Assembly: GCA_023159155.1 (NCBI GenBank)
Contig: JAJNNX010000062.1
Location: forward strand, 248,001 to 312,000
Source of the DNA: Ustulina deusta
Taxonomy: Eukaryota > Ascomycota > Sordariomycetes > Xylariales > Xylariaceae
DNA length: 64,000 nucleotides
Reading direction: 5' to 3'
The notes under the pieces are model-generated. The model was not told where the DNA came from, ran no database searches, and saw nothing but the letters and a program-made list of their open reading frames with translations. Shown here one piece after another: positions 35,401 through 43,999 of the stretch; within the stretch, counting starts at the first letter, position 1, and each line of letters begins with the position of its first letter. Made by a program: the position numbers and the translations under genes.

Positions 35401-36146
35401 CGACCTTTCTTGAGGTATTCTTGCTCTATGTGTAAGGGGATCATCCTGATATGGTCGTAAGCTTCTCCAAGATCTTTCATCAGAACCCCGCTGGATTCGA
35501 AGACATCACTATACGTGACGATTTCAAGCGGAAGCGTGATGGAACTCAGTAGTCTTTGACTGGCTACGTCGCCTTGCTGGATATTTTCAATTGCTGACTT
35601 GAAATTTGTCACTTCGGTGTGAAACTGGGCTTCCGCAGTGGCGGGGTTGATATGAGTCGTGAGTTGATGCTTGATCGCGATGATGCTTCGGATTCCCCAT
35701 TCGATGCCAGTGACAAAATGAGTAGCCTCTTGTTTTTCCAACACACTTAGATCAATGCTAGTTAGTGGCTGAGCACGCATGATCTGGAGTTTCTCTTGCA
35801 TTACGGTGACTTTGTGAACAACGGTGGCCTGCAAGAAGTTGTAGCTCCGTCTAGCATCGCTGAAGTAAGCCCCGGAACCTTTAGGGTTCACGAAACCGGC
35901 AATTATACTGGCTCCTTGATCAAGTTTGATGTCCAAACAATCAAGCTTGGTCTGGTATTCATCTCCGCTGATTATACTGACCATGGGCGCCGTATCCAAA
36001 AGATTAGTAGTCGTAACTTCTGCTTGAGTCATCCGGTAGTCTGCTTTGAACAGACTAGATGCAACGAACCTGTCGTTTCTGGCGTCGTACAATGCCCCCA
36101 AGGGAACCGTCACACCTAGAGCGGATCGCTGGGCAGAGTGGTCCAT
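32448..36146 (-). CDS. Large SNTX-type (perforin-like) and AIG1/septin-like GTPase fusion protein
   Basis: A single uninterrupted frame of 1232 residues starts at the ATG at 36146. The first ~480 residues match the pattern of the stonustoxin/SNTX family N-terminal region: an opening LGVTVPLGALYDARNDRF segment, a YFSDARRSYNFLQATVVHKV stretch and a THFVTGIEWG segment. Long helical stretches follow. A cysteine-rich, probably zinc-binding region lies at about 515 to 570. A P-loop GTPase follows, with Walker A GETGVGKST near 600 and the G3 motif DTPGIGD near 697; the NKxD-like motif is not obvious. After it comes a helical region with a second Cys/His cluster (CHPNC, then HDHCQKCTHQWQSH) near 950 to 990. 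No signal peptide was seen, so it is probably intracellular. The role is unknown. The layout recalls NLR-like or interferon-inducible-type sensors with a membrane-acting module. Confidence 0.82.
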   Translation of the reverse strand: MDHSAQRSALGVTVPLGALYDARNDRFVASSLFKADYRMTQAEVTTTNLLDTAPMVSIISGDEYQTKLDCLDIKLDQGASIIAGFVNPKGSGAYFSDARRSYNFLQATVVHKVTVMQEKLQIMRAQPLTSIDLSVLEKQEATHFVTGIEWGIRSIIAIKHQLTTHINPATAEAQFHTEVTNFKSAIENIQQGDVASQRLLSSITLPLEIVTYSDVFESSGVLMKDLGEAYDHIRMIPLHIEQEYLKKGRAMVYRLLPLSMIGLFMEAESVISSPYVAVSAESTHKFIQLFDQFVTCDRELSDYYSFISLNHQICPAKHLQETHTRLTQLRGAHRCMEKQYAETLFKVRSGEAQVNQLESLYGSYSQGENSPSVIASVAAGQRNKIEFAVSAARKGAIYAESKKAAMKSMNDRRAGILFYSQSAMKDHETWKANKDLFDEMLDHREPDTVYILADLDSTAQESPRSYVSIYENGVEVSEDVLEERRWMAESCFARYNRSTLETHDIQRPLKRRFIVIPCPSPHCDREHACDWICDNCFAPIEFGFTDKYLYCDCGRSLYSNYDFKCNQSSHGPGFEQCDQQELLSLLKGLAQSDHVNILILGETGVGKSTFINAFVNYLTFESLDDAKAADQLHSVIPCSFSTQIMNRDSPDGKIEQIKIQVGMREDEKDGSKGASATQQTTVYPVTIGSRTIRLIDTPGIGDTRGIQYDKKNMADILATLSSYDELHGILILLKSNNSRLTVTFNFCMKELLTHLHRSAASNMAFGFTTTRISNYTPGDTFGPLNTLLEVHSDIGLHLTMNTTYCFDSESFRYLAAFKQGVFMENEEDFRRSWQHSRKETLRLVNYFKTKSPHRVQSTISLNGTRQLISDLTKPMAEIAGLISKNIAMSKDKIKELQDTRITGDNLRKRVNLQRISLRAKQLDKPRTVCKDSACIELKDDGSGEGKIVTIYKSHCHPNCNLTGVKADQIAHPALIGCNAFRGHDHCQKCTHQWQSHLHVLYELEEYTETVLDPEVQKQLQANANHVALRETAIDNLNSLIAEYKDEHEKIQHAAASFGVFLKKHSITPYNDATLEYLDMLIRDEEAKVQVGGNRTRLGSLIDDRARHEELVKVLTRNMNNKVSSQYGVLDEASVVRNVKELYELKHFGKNLHAVKNTISSAHQSTYRERPYRVKKGGRYSQPRAFVSYSLREYAHRSPTVQLTTSRHNHSSQASTSDSGLWKVVSSLWGSPK

Positions 36147-36914
36147 TACGTGAAACCCCTTTTCTGGTAGACTTAATACAAGTATGGTATACGAGGAAAA
36201 TAAATGTTACAAGGAATCAATCTGAGAGTAGAGGGAAAGTTGTCTAGGGGACAGGTAAAGCATGAAATTGGGGTTATTCTCCTTAGAGATGGATATCGAT
36301 TATGCAATATTTGTGACATGCCTTAAGTGATACATCGCGTGAAAGCAGATTTTATAACGCCTCACTCTTCTGTATGGTAGAGGACTTGCATGTGCCGGGC
36401 AAAAGTGCAATTCCAGGCTGACAGGCTGGTCTGCCCAACCCTCCCGATTCGGAGAAACAGGCATCCGGAATGAGCCCCTCGCAGTCCTTTGATTTCCCTA
36501 GGTACCTGGCTTGTAGGTACCCGTTACCAATCCCTTCGTGGTGTGTACAGTAGAAGCTGTGCAGAGAACGCACAGTACATCGGGCTTCCATCGTAGCGCG
36601 TTATGGCGTGCATACAGCCTGTAGCATCTTCACCGAAGCGAATGTTCTACAGCTTGGTTTCAAAAGAAGATATCCCGTCCATCCTGCAGACTGGTCTTTA
36701 TTGAATCGCTTATTCTTAAACGATAAACTCGATTTCTATTCGGGGCTTCCATCTCTTGTAGTTTGAGTGTTCTCAATGATCAAATTAGCACGAGACCGAA
36801 ATCGGAGTCAAAAAGGCTCAACCTCATGGGGATCCCAGAGGGCTAGATGATAGATAAAGTTCATCCGATAAATTAGAACTGGATAACTCTACACTATACG
36901 AAGAGTGGATCAAA
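36147..36914. other. Intergenic region between divergent genes
   Basis: About 770 bases between the SNTX-GTPase gene and the BTB-like remnant. It contains a CCTAGGTACC palindrome near 36,500. No gene is supported. It should hold the SNTX-GTPase promoter, with no clear TATA box. Confidence 0.5.
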
Positions 36915-37425
36915 ATGAAGCCAAGTCCAATCCGCTTTGAAGCTGGGCGTTGTTCACAAGAGCCTTGGCTATCCAAATCGCTTGAAGCATGGGTTCTCGC
37001 GAGAAAATTGCACGTTTCGGACTTTGAAAAGTACGCGCTCTCCGAGTTTATTCAGAATTGTTCTCTTGCCGCCCTTGGACCATGGGATTATATCGAAAGA
37101 ACGATTCCACAGGGATCACAACTGCGCCGCTTCAGCGACTACTGGGTGGCTTGGAACTACTTCTTGCTGCGCGGCTGCGCATCCGAGTTTTCAGGACCCA
37201 ATGCTATACGACTAGTGACAAGACTCAAAAACTCTACGGCTGACCCGCGCATATATGATATCATTCATTGGTATGAGAGTTGCGGAGACACCATAGGCTG
37301 ATGTTGCTCTCATAATCTGATGTTGCTCTCATAATCCTATGACTCCGCGCGAGGAGGAGCTCGAGAGGCAAAAACCTGTCAAGGAGGAGGAAGCCGAATG
37401 GGGCCAATCATGGGAGATGAATTGA
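36915..37425 (+). pseudogene. Broken BTB-like fungal gene (C-terminal half), split by a tandem duplication
   Basis: The ATG at 36915 opens 128 codons ending in a TGA at 37299-37301. The residues LEAWVLARKLHVSDFEKYAL and the HWYESCGD ending resemble the C-terminal half of a fungal BTB/POZ-type protein; the BTB domain itself is not seen upstream. A 19-bp tandem repeat starts at the base before the stop. If one copy is ignored, the frame runs past the TGA for about 40 more codons into a charged tail (MTPREEELERQKPVKEEE) that ends at 37425, which suggests this tail once belonged to the gene. Both the stop and the +1 shift from the duplication break it. A short functional protein of 128 residues cannot be excluded. 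The family link is a resemblance, not tested. Confidence 0.55.
37298..37335 (+). repeat. Perfect 19-bp tandem duplication
   Basis: CTGATGTTGCTCTCATAAT occurs twice back to back (37298-37316 and 37317-37335). The unit length is 1 mod 3, so it shifts the reading frame of the BTB-like gene. Confidence 0.95.
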
Positions 37426-37711
37426 CAGCGAGGCATTACGGGCGAGTCTTTCTATCCGCCCATACTCTGCGCTTCGCGACCAGAAAAGAGTGCGGCACCA
37501 GTATTCCCAATGGCCCTTATACTCGTCGGCTCACATGAATACCAATGCCAGTCAGAGCCATTCGCCAGTTCAAACGAGTGGAAGAAACTCTCAAAACAAA
37601 CAACTCGAAACCACCATTCTTAATTATAAAGTCGATATCTGTGGCTCGATTAGTAGTGGTATGCTACCGCGATACCATACGTGTGACACTATTACTAACA
37701 GGCAGATATAG

Positions 37712-38090
37712 GGGCTATTCACTTTGTTGCAGCTCATCATGTTCGCTCTTTGCGTCTCTTTACTGCACAAGGAACAAAACGGTATTGCATAGAGTGCAAG
37801 GAACTATTCAGTCTTTATCTCAACCGTCGGTCTCCTGACCTTGAGCCTAGGATTAGTATCACACTTCCTCCGAGGTTCATATTTTGAAAAAGATAAACGT
37901 CTAGTCAGGGGATTTCAGGCTATTACTCTGAGCTATCTGCTTTTCGGGTTCATAGCCGGAATTTTTCTGGCCGTCAACATTAACTCCTGTTAGTATGTGA
38001 GTTTTTTTAATATCCGTGGTATTTGAAAGGCTGCTGACCCCGAATACTCTTAGCTTTCCGGGGTACCGTCGCTCAGAATCTCTACACTAG
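37712..38090 (+). pseudogene. Possible remnant of a small multi-TM protein
   Basis: One frame after a possible acceptor at 37711 reads a hydrophobic segment (LLQLIMFALCVSLL), then an in-frame TAG at 37790-37792. It then continues with two more clear membrane helices (FISTVGLLTLSLGLVSHFL and LSYLLFGFIAGIFLAV). A GTATGT donor and a TAG acceptor near 38,054 would extend it with YFPGYRRSE. A GTATGC...TACTAAC...AG pattern just upstream looks like a real intron. The parent family is not recognised. Another frame is also open over part of this stretch, so the call is weak. Confidence 0.35.
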
Positions 38091-38414
38091 TCTGTATGGA
38101 AGCAACTGCTTTGGACATCTTCACCTTTCTCAGTTTACCAACGTCCGTACTATTCAGTTATTACTGTTCGATTCTCGTCAATGGACAGAAGAGACAACTA
38201 CATCCCCTAGCTAGCTCTGTCGATGGTTTAGTAGCACTTCGCCGTATAGAGTTAATTAAACCCACCATTGTTCTTGACACACGTATGGTTAATTCAAACC
38301 TTATTGTTGACAGTGCGGCTGCATTCTCAGTGTAATTGGTTTCGCATATTACTTTTGGATTTGGCTACTGTATATTCAACAAATAGTTCATGAAGCTCGG
38401 GTTCTATTCTTGTC

Positions 38415-40669
38415 CTATGTCAATTTTTTGTAGACAACAACCTCATTGCCTCGAATATCAACGCAGAATTCTTGCATCCCCATATCTTCTGCGATTTTTT
38501 CCTCTTCATCTAAGTAAGCCTCGACTAGTCGATCCTCTATAGTCTTGACCGCTGTAGCGAGACTCCGAGCACCAAGGTCCGGACTGTATTCCGCTGCAGC
38601 AAGGTTACGACAAACAGAGGCATCTTTTCGAACACGGAGACAAATATTCCCTAGGAGTTGCTCACGCCCGTTTCCTGGGAGAACCACTGGCGCTCTCACC
38701 TTTCGACTCAACTCTTGAAGGAATTTGTGAGCTACAACTGCTTGCTCCCCTGGGCTGAATGGAAGAAAGGGAATGAATTCCGTGATACGTCCGGTAATGG
38801 GAGCCTGTTAATTCACCCTTGAGTCAACTATTGGGTGTCTAAGATTGATATTTTTCAACTTACACCGAACTCTTCGATGAAGTTTTCTCTGAGCTCTCGA
38901 GATAGCTGCTTCCTTAACTTCTGCTTCGTAGTCTCATCCTCACCCAAGATTTCGGGATTATGGGTACTGAAGCTCATGATAATAGGATCCAATTTATTTG
39001 TGGCCAATATCCAAATTGTCTTCGAGCAGTTGACCTTGGACCTGTTGCGGCGGTCTTCGTACTCACCTGCGGAGTATTTTCATGTTAACTCATAAAAGTC
39101 CAAAGTGGCCGGCGAAGCACTGACCGTTATCGAATGGTAGCAACAGAGCCTGGTGTATCTCAGAAGTTGTCTTCTCGAACTCGTCAAGAAATACGATGCA
39201 ACGCTGACGGTCGTGATTGGCGAGGAAATTATTGATCGACGAGCCCTTTTCAGCTGCTACATAGGGCGCTCGCTGACCAAAAAGCTCGATCTCGCGCTTG
39301 ACGACAGTGCAGTCGACAACTTCGAGATCTAGATGGAGCAGATGTCCCATCCGTCTTGCGAGCTCTGTCTTTCCGTGGCCGCTAGGGCCAGCAAATGCCA
39401 GCACCAAGGGCCGCTCCTTCGGTACCACGAGATGGCTGAGTAATATCTCGAGAAGCCGGCTAGATGCTAAGGTTTGACCAACGAGGAAGTATGGGATACC
39501 CAATATCGGCTCAGCTTTCTTCAACTCGGCGACCTGTCGTTGTCGGATGGATACCTTCTTGATCTTCGTGGCTCGGTCGAGGTGATAACGCTGCGTAAGG
39601 TTCGCCGTTTTCTGAAGACGACTCCTCGCGGCCTTCGTACACCAACGTATGACATCACTGGTGCTTTCTGGTATTTCTGGTGTTTCTGGTGTTTGACCGT
39701 GTTCAGGAAGATCTTGGTTATAAGGGGCGTAAAGGTCTGAAGGTATCAGTGTTGGGGAGGCCCCGAGGCTGAGGAGTGTAGCAACGATTGTCGTGGTGTC
39801 CTGTTGAATAGTTTCACTATGGACAATAGCAAAAGCCAATAGGGGAGTACCTGAAGGCTTATGGATAGCGCACACATCGGCGCCATGCTCAACAAATGTT
39901 CTAACAATCCTGTCATCATTTCTCGCAACAGCGTAGAATATTAGAGGAAACCCGTTGACTGTTTGGTTAATCTGCTGCTTCACCGTTTTCGGGTCGTAAT
40001 ATTCTAAGTACTGTGTGATGGTCTCGATGCTGGATCCATGAGAAGCAGCGCCGACAAGATCATTAAGACTGATCTCATTCCCGGGCTCCAACTTTAGCGG
40101 GTCAAACGTGTGAGGCAACAAGAAGTCCCACTCTTCGTATTCTGGATCGGGGGATTGAGGGTCTGGAGTATCTAAAGTATGAAGTGATTCTGTGCTTTGA
40201 GTCTTCGACACTGGTGTTGCTGGTGTTGCTGGCGTCGTGGCTTCGAGATTTGCTTTGTGATGATTCTTAGGGGGCTGTTGAGGTTCGGCATTTTGGACAC
40301 TCGGCGACGAACGACCTGGAATTTGAGGTCCTTCGGTGGATGAGGTCTGTTGTAAGGAACCGTCGTGACGGGAAATTGAGCTCGGAGGCGAACTAGTAGG
40401 AACTGTGGGACAAGAACTACCTAAATAGGAGGGTGTTAGAGACGAAGTGGGCATATATTCCATCAAAAGTTGATAATATTGTATAGCCCTATTAAGATCG
40501 TTCCCATTACGCTAAGATTCCGTTAGCTAGCGAACATACTTAGGTAGTCATTGTGTGGACCAAAGGGGCATACTTGAAGTAACTCCTGAGCTCTGGCTTT
40601 GGGACAGTTGCAAGACCTCATCAGTTCTTGAACTTGCTCGGGGTCATATAGCAAAGCCGGTTCTGTCAT
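38415..40669 (-). CDS. UBA-like, ankyrin and Clp-type AAA+ ATPase protein
   Basis: Minus-strand exons are 40669-40574, 40511-39125, 39066-38864 and 38804-38415, giving 691 residues. The first exon (MTEPALLYDPEQVQELMRSC) is easily missed. It joins in frame to RNGNDLNRAIQYYQLLMEYM, together forming a UBA-like helical segment. A Ser/Thr/Pro-rich linker follows to about residue 150. Ankyrin-like repeats lie at about 190 to 285 (NGFPLIFYAVARNDDRIVRT, FVEHGADVCA). A Clp/Hsp104 C-clade AAA+ domain follows, with Walker A GPSGHGKTELA near 405, Walker B CIVFLDEFEK near 472, sensor 1 ILATNKLD, and a GAR sensor-2 (LGARSLATAV) in the C-terminal small domain. All key ATPase residues are present. The protein should be a hexameric unfoldase; the ankyrin and UBA-like parts probably choose substrates. 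Its client and pathway are unknown. Confidence 0.87.
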
Positions 40670-41980
40670 CTTGTCGGTCCACTAGACTTCGGACTTCGGG
40701 TGCGGGCGGAAATACAATGCTAAATAAAAGGTTCCTTACAATAATGAGTTGAAAAGAAGTCGTAAGAATCCATGATGACAACCCTCATTGGCGAAGGCCG
40801 CGCGAAAAGTCTCCAAGACTTCCCACACTGGTACCTCGATCTGTTCATTGCCCGATCGAATCCGCCTAGGCGCCAACCGGCCTGGGGTAAAGGCGCCTTA
40901 GTTTTCGCGACTTGATAGATTGATATCGGGACTTGAAGTTAAACCCGTTTTGGTAGGTATCCCATATCTATTTCTATCCTCCCCCCCCAAATTTCCTATA
41001 CAAAATATAGATTAGCCTTAGATAACTCTATAAACACCAATAAAAACAATCGTTAAGCCTTTCTTATAAATCATTGTTGTAACTATTTATTAATTCATAG
41101 GTTAAAAATAATAAATAAATCTAAAGATTAAACTTCATATTCTTATTACTTAGCGCAAGCCTACTATAATATAGTTATAATAGGTATAAATTTTTTTTTT
41201 GGGTTATATTATAGTAGTCCCTATAATTACCTAATTTAAAGTACTTTAGAGTAGGGGTACCTACTTGTATTTATAGGAGGGTTTCTATTAGGCTTAACTT
41301 TAAGTGCCGATATTAAAATGTCAAGTCGCGAAAACCAAGGCGGGGTAAAAGTGAACGCCTTGTTTCAACCACACCTTAGTGAAGGCACGAACCGTACATG
41401 CTTACACGTACTCCCGCAAATATCACCCATTCCTTCTGGAGATTTTCCAGCAATCCCTATAGAAATCAACTCTTATCACTTTGACACGATCTTTCTATAA
41501 ACTACTGTAGAACTCTGATTTGAAAATATAGAGCTGAGACGTATGCCGAATAGATTTAAATGTAGAGTCTCCCTTGTGGGCGGGCGATTATTTCGGGGGT
41601 AATGAACCTATAGGATTCGACAGGGATGGAAATTAAAGTGCTCTCCAGCGCCACCCGACTGCTTAATCTCCACCCTTCTCAGCCGGATTTCGTATTCGAG
41701 TATACTTCACAGCCTGCCTTGAACATGCAGCCAGAGCGAATCAGTTTTATGACGTGTATGTCCACGTCTGCAAGAAGACTGCATACAATCACATGAGGGA
41801 GGCACCTATCTGGCGACTGCTTCGTGTACTGTAGCCCAACCTGGCGGGCCGAAGCCCTACATGTACAGTAGGTTGCCTATATCACAAGTTCAACCGCCAT
41901 TCAAGGCGAACTATCCGGTAATTACCGAGTCTAAGTGAAGTTCAACGTCTACTATCTATCCGCCCAAACGACAGTTTACG
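40670..41980. other. Intergenic region with an inserted AT-rich element
   Basis: About 1.3 kb between divergent genes. Most of the middle is the terminal-inverted-repeat element listed separately. The flanks have ordinary composition, and no gene is supported. Confidence 0.6.
40892..41341. mobile_element. MITE-like element with ~50-bp terminal inverted repeats
   Basis: The left terminus (about 40894-40945) reads CGCCTTAGTTTTCGCGACTT and continues through a GATATCGG block and an AAGTTAAACC-type end. The right terminus (about 41291-41341) is its imperfect reverse complement, starting CCTTGGTTTTCGCGACTTGA. The interior is strongly AT-rich with no open frame. GGGGTAAA lies directly on both sides (40884-40891 and 41342-41349), a possible 8-bp target duplication as in hAT or Mutator-like elements, although three extra bases on the left leave the exact end open. 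It is a non-autonomous or RIP-decayed DNA transposon remnant. Confidence 0.7.
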
Positions 41981-42535
41981 ATGAGTCGAAAGCCGGGGTT
42001 TGATCCGTCATTTGCGGAAGCTCTTCAACCCAACATGGCGATCAAGATCGAAAATTACAACAGTGGCGCCACCAACCGGCAACATGCCAACTCAGAAGAG
42101 AAACTGCAGGCAGAAGAGAATGAGATGAAGACATTGCGAAACGGCATGGAAGCAATGGCATTGGACCTTTTGGAAGCACGAAACGAAGCCAAGAAAGCCC
42201 ACGAAGTCGAGGAACAACTTGAGCTCAGGTGCACAGAACTAAGTCAAGAGATTGAAAGTTTACGCACGGCACTACAAAGCGAAAGAGGGCGTCAGGCTGA
42301 GTTGCACCAAGCCCAGACCAGGGCAACGACTTTGGAACAGCAGAATCAACAACAACTTCTTGTCAATAACAAGATGGCATCAGAAGAGATGCAATTCGAC
42401 AATTTTCAGAACGTGATGGAATTGCAGGCTGCTGATATCGGGAAGCTCCAAGAACTCGTGAGATTCTACAAGGGGAGCAGTGAGCGGCTCTCGGCAGAGA
42501 TTCAACAGTTCAAAGAACAATCCAAACAGCATTAA
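41981..42535 (+). CDS. Coiled-coil protein of unknown function
   Basis: An ATG at 41981 opens an uninterrupted 184-residue frame. After a ~35-residue lead (MSRKPGFDPSFAEALQ), nearly all the rest is predicted alpha-helical coiled coil by its heptad-like Leu/Met pattern and Glu/Gln/Lys/Arg richness (for example LELRCTELSQEIESLRTAL). No signal peptide, membrane segment or catalytic motif is seen. It might be a structural or adaptor protein. The family is not recognised, and low complexity limits any homology claim. Confidence 0.6.
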   Translation: MSRKPGFDPSFAEALQPNMAIKIENYNSGATNRQHANSEEKLQAEENEMKTLRNGMEAMALDLLEARNEAKKAHEVEEQLELRCTELSQEIESLRTALQSERGRQAELHQAQTRATTLEQQNQQQLLVNNKMASEEMQFDNFQNVMELQAADIGKLQELVRFYKGSSERLSAEIQQFKEQSKQH

Positions 42536-43999
42536 AGCTATAAGGTTGTGTTAGGCTGTTGATGAGTATCTGAACGCAGAGGGTCACACTCTTGCAGGTT
42601 CAGAACTTTGTGATAAGACGTGGCACCTTAAAGATTGCCTGCAATATTAAATCTCTATTTGCGTGTCATTCTGACTTACATGTGTGAAACACAGTATATG
42701 CGCTAAATCTGCTAGGTATACAGTGTAGCTACAGTGCACTAAATGACAACCTTTAACACACCCATCAATCAAGAATTTCAAGGTTAAATGATATGTATAT
42801 GGTTTGTCAAATATGTAAGCCAGATGGTACCCACCTGCAACGGTCTGTTGACTGCATGTTTAGCATGGAGCCGACTACAGCCCGCTCCCTCCCTCCCCAA
42901 AAACACCCCCTTTCTGGGCCCATGTCACATCCTGGTGAAATGGTAGGTATATGAGCGTTGCATTCAACTGAACTACATCATTAATGAGATGGGAAGACCT
43001 CTTTCATTCAAGCCTTGGCTTGTCTGCCTAGCTATGATAGTGTTGAATGTGTCTCTCTAGGTAGCTAACATGGGCATGGGGGTCAATGCTTAAATGCTGG
43101 GGGCTATAGATATAGTATTGGGGTGATTACTGTCTTGCACAATAATTATATGGAAAGAGAAACAGCACATACCACGCATGATCTATTATTAGTAGAGGTT
43201 GAAATGGCCCCCGCTAACAGTTGCAGGTGTTATACACAGCCTCTATATCAATGGGACTATAAAAATGGAGGAAAGCGAACACTTAACATGGTGGTATAGC
43301 CTATAAGTACAGATCCAAAGCTAGATAACCAATTGATTATTCAAAGTAAGATAATAAAAACTTAATAATAAAGTTGAGTTGTTCTCTTTGTTTTTAATGT
43401 AAGCAAGCTTTCTTGCATGAGATATTATATTCAGATATACTAAGACTAGATTTAAAAGGATTCAGCTAAGCAATCAAAACTACAAGCTAGCTATCACTAT
43501 TATACCTTATTTCTATATATTAAGACAAGCACTATTCTCTTGAATTCGAACTCATAGATCTATATTAGCCCTGCAATATTGATAAACTTTATTATGTGAT
43601 ACTAGTATACTATATTAATGAAGCCTGATAGGTTGTATTAATCCTAATGTATCCCATGCCGAATGGGGTCGGCTTATATAGTTTTATTAATATATCTTGC
43701 TGCCTTTGACTGAATCCCCCCTATTTTAGTGAACTAGTGCAGTATCTATCGAACTGCGGCAAGGCATCCCTAAGTTGCGTAGAATCTATCTACTAATATA
43801 AAATGATGGGCTAGAAAAACTATATATGATTAACTCTTAGGAGATACCCAGAGCCTTTTTCACACCATTTTACAACATATTGTGCGCAGGGGATAGAAGT
43901 CATATAGTCAGTAAGTCTTCTGTTATCGCGAATTGATAATCCCAAGTATTCGAAACTAACATCACGCTTGTAGGTACAACTCGGAGATCTCTTAACAAG
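42536..43999. other. Intergenic region, AT-rich in the second half
   Basis: About 1.5 kb. AT content rises from about 43,300 to 43,720, as in decayed DNA. No gene or ordered repeat is supported. Confidence 0.55.
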
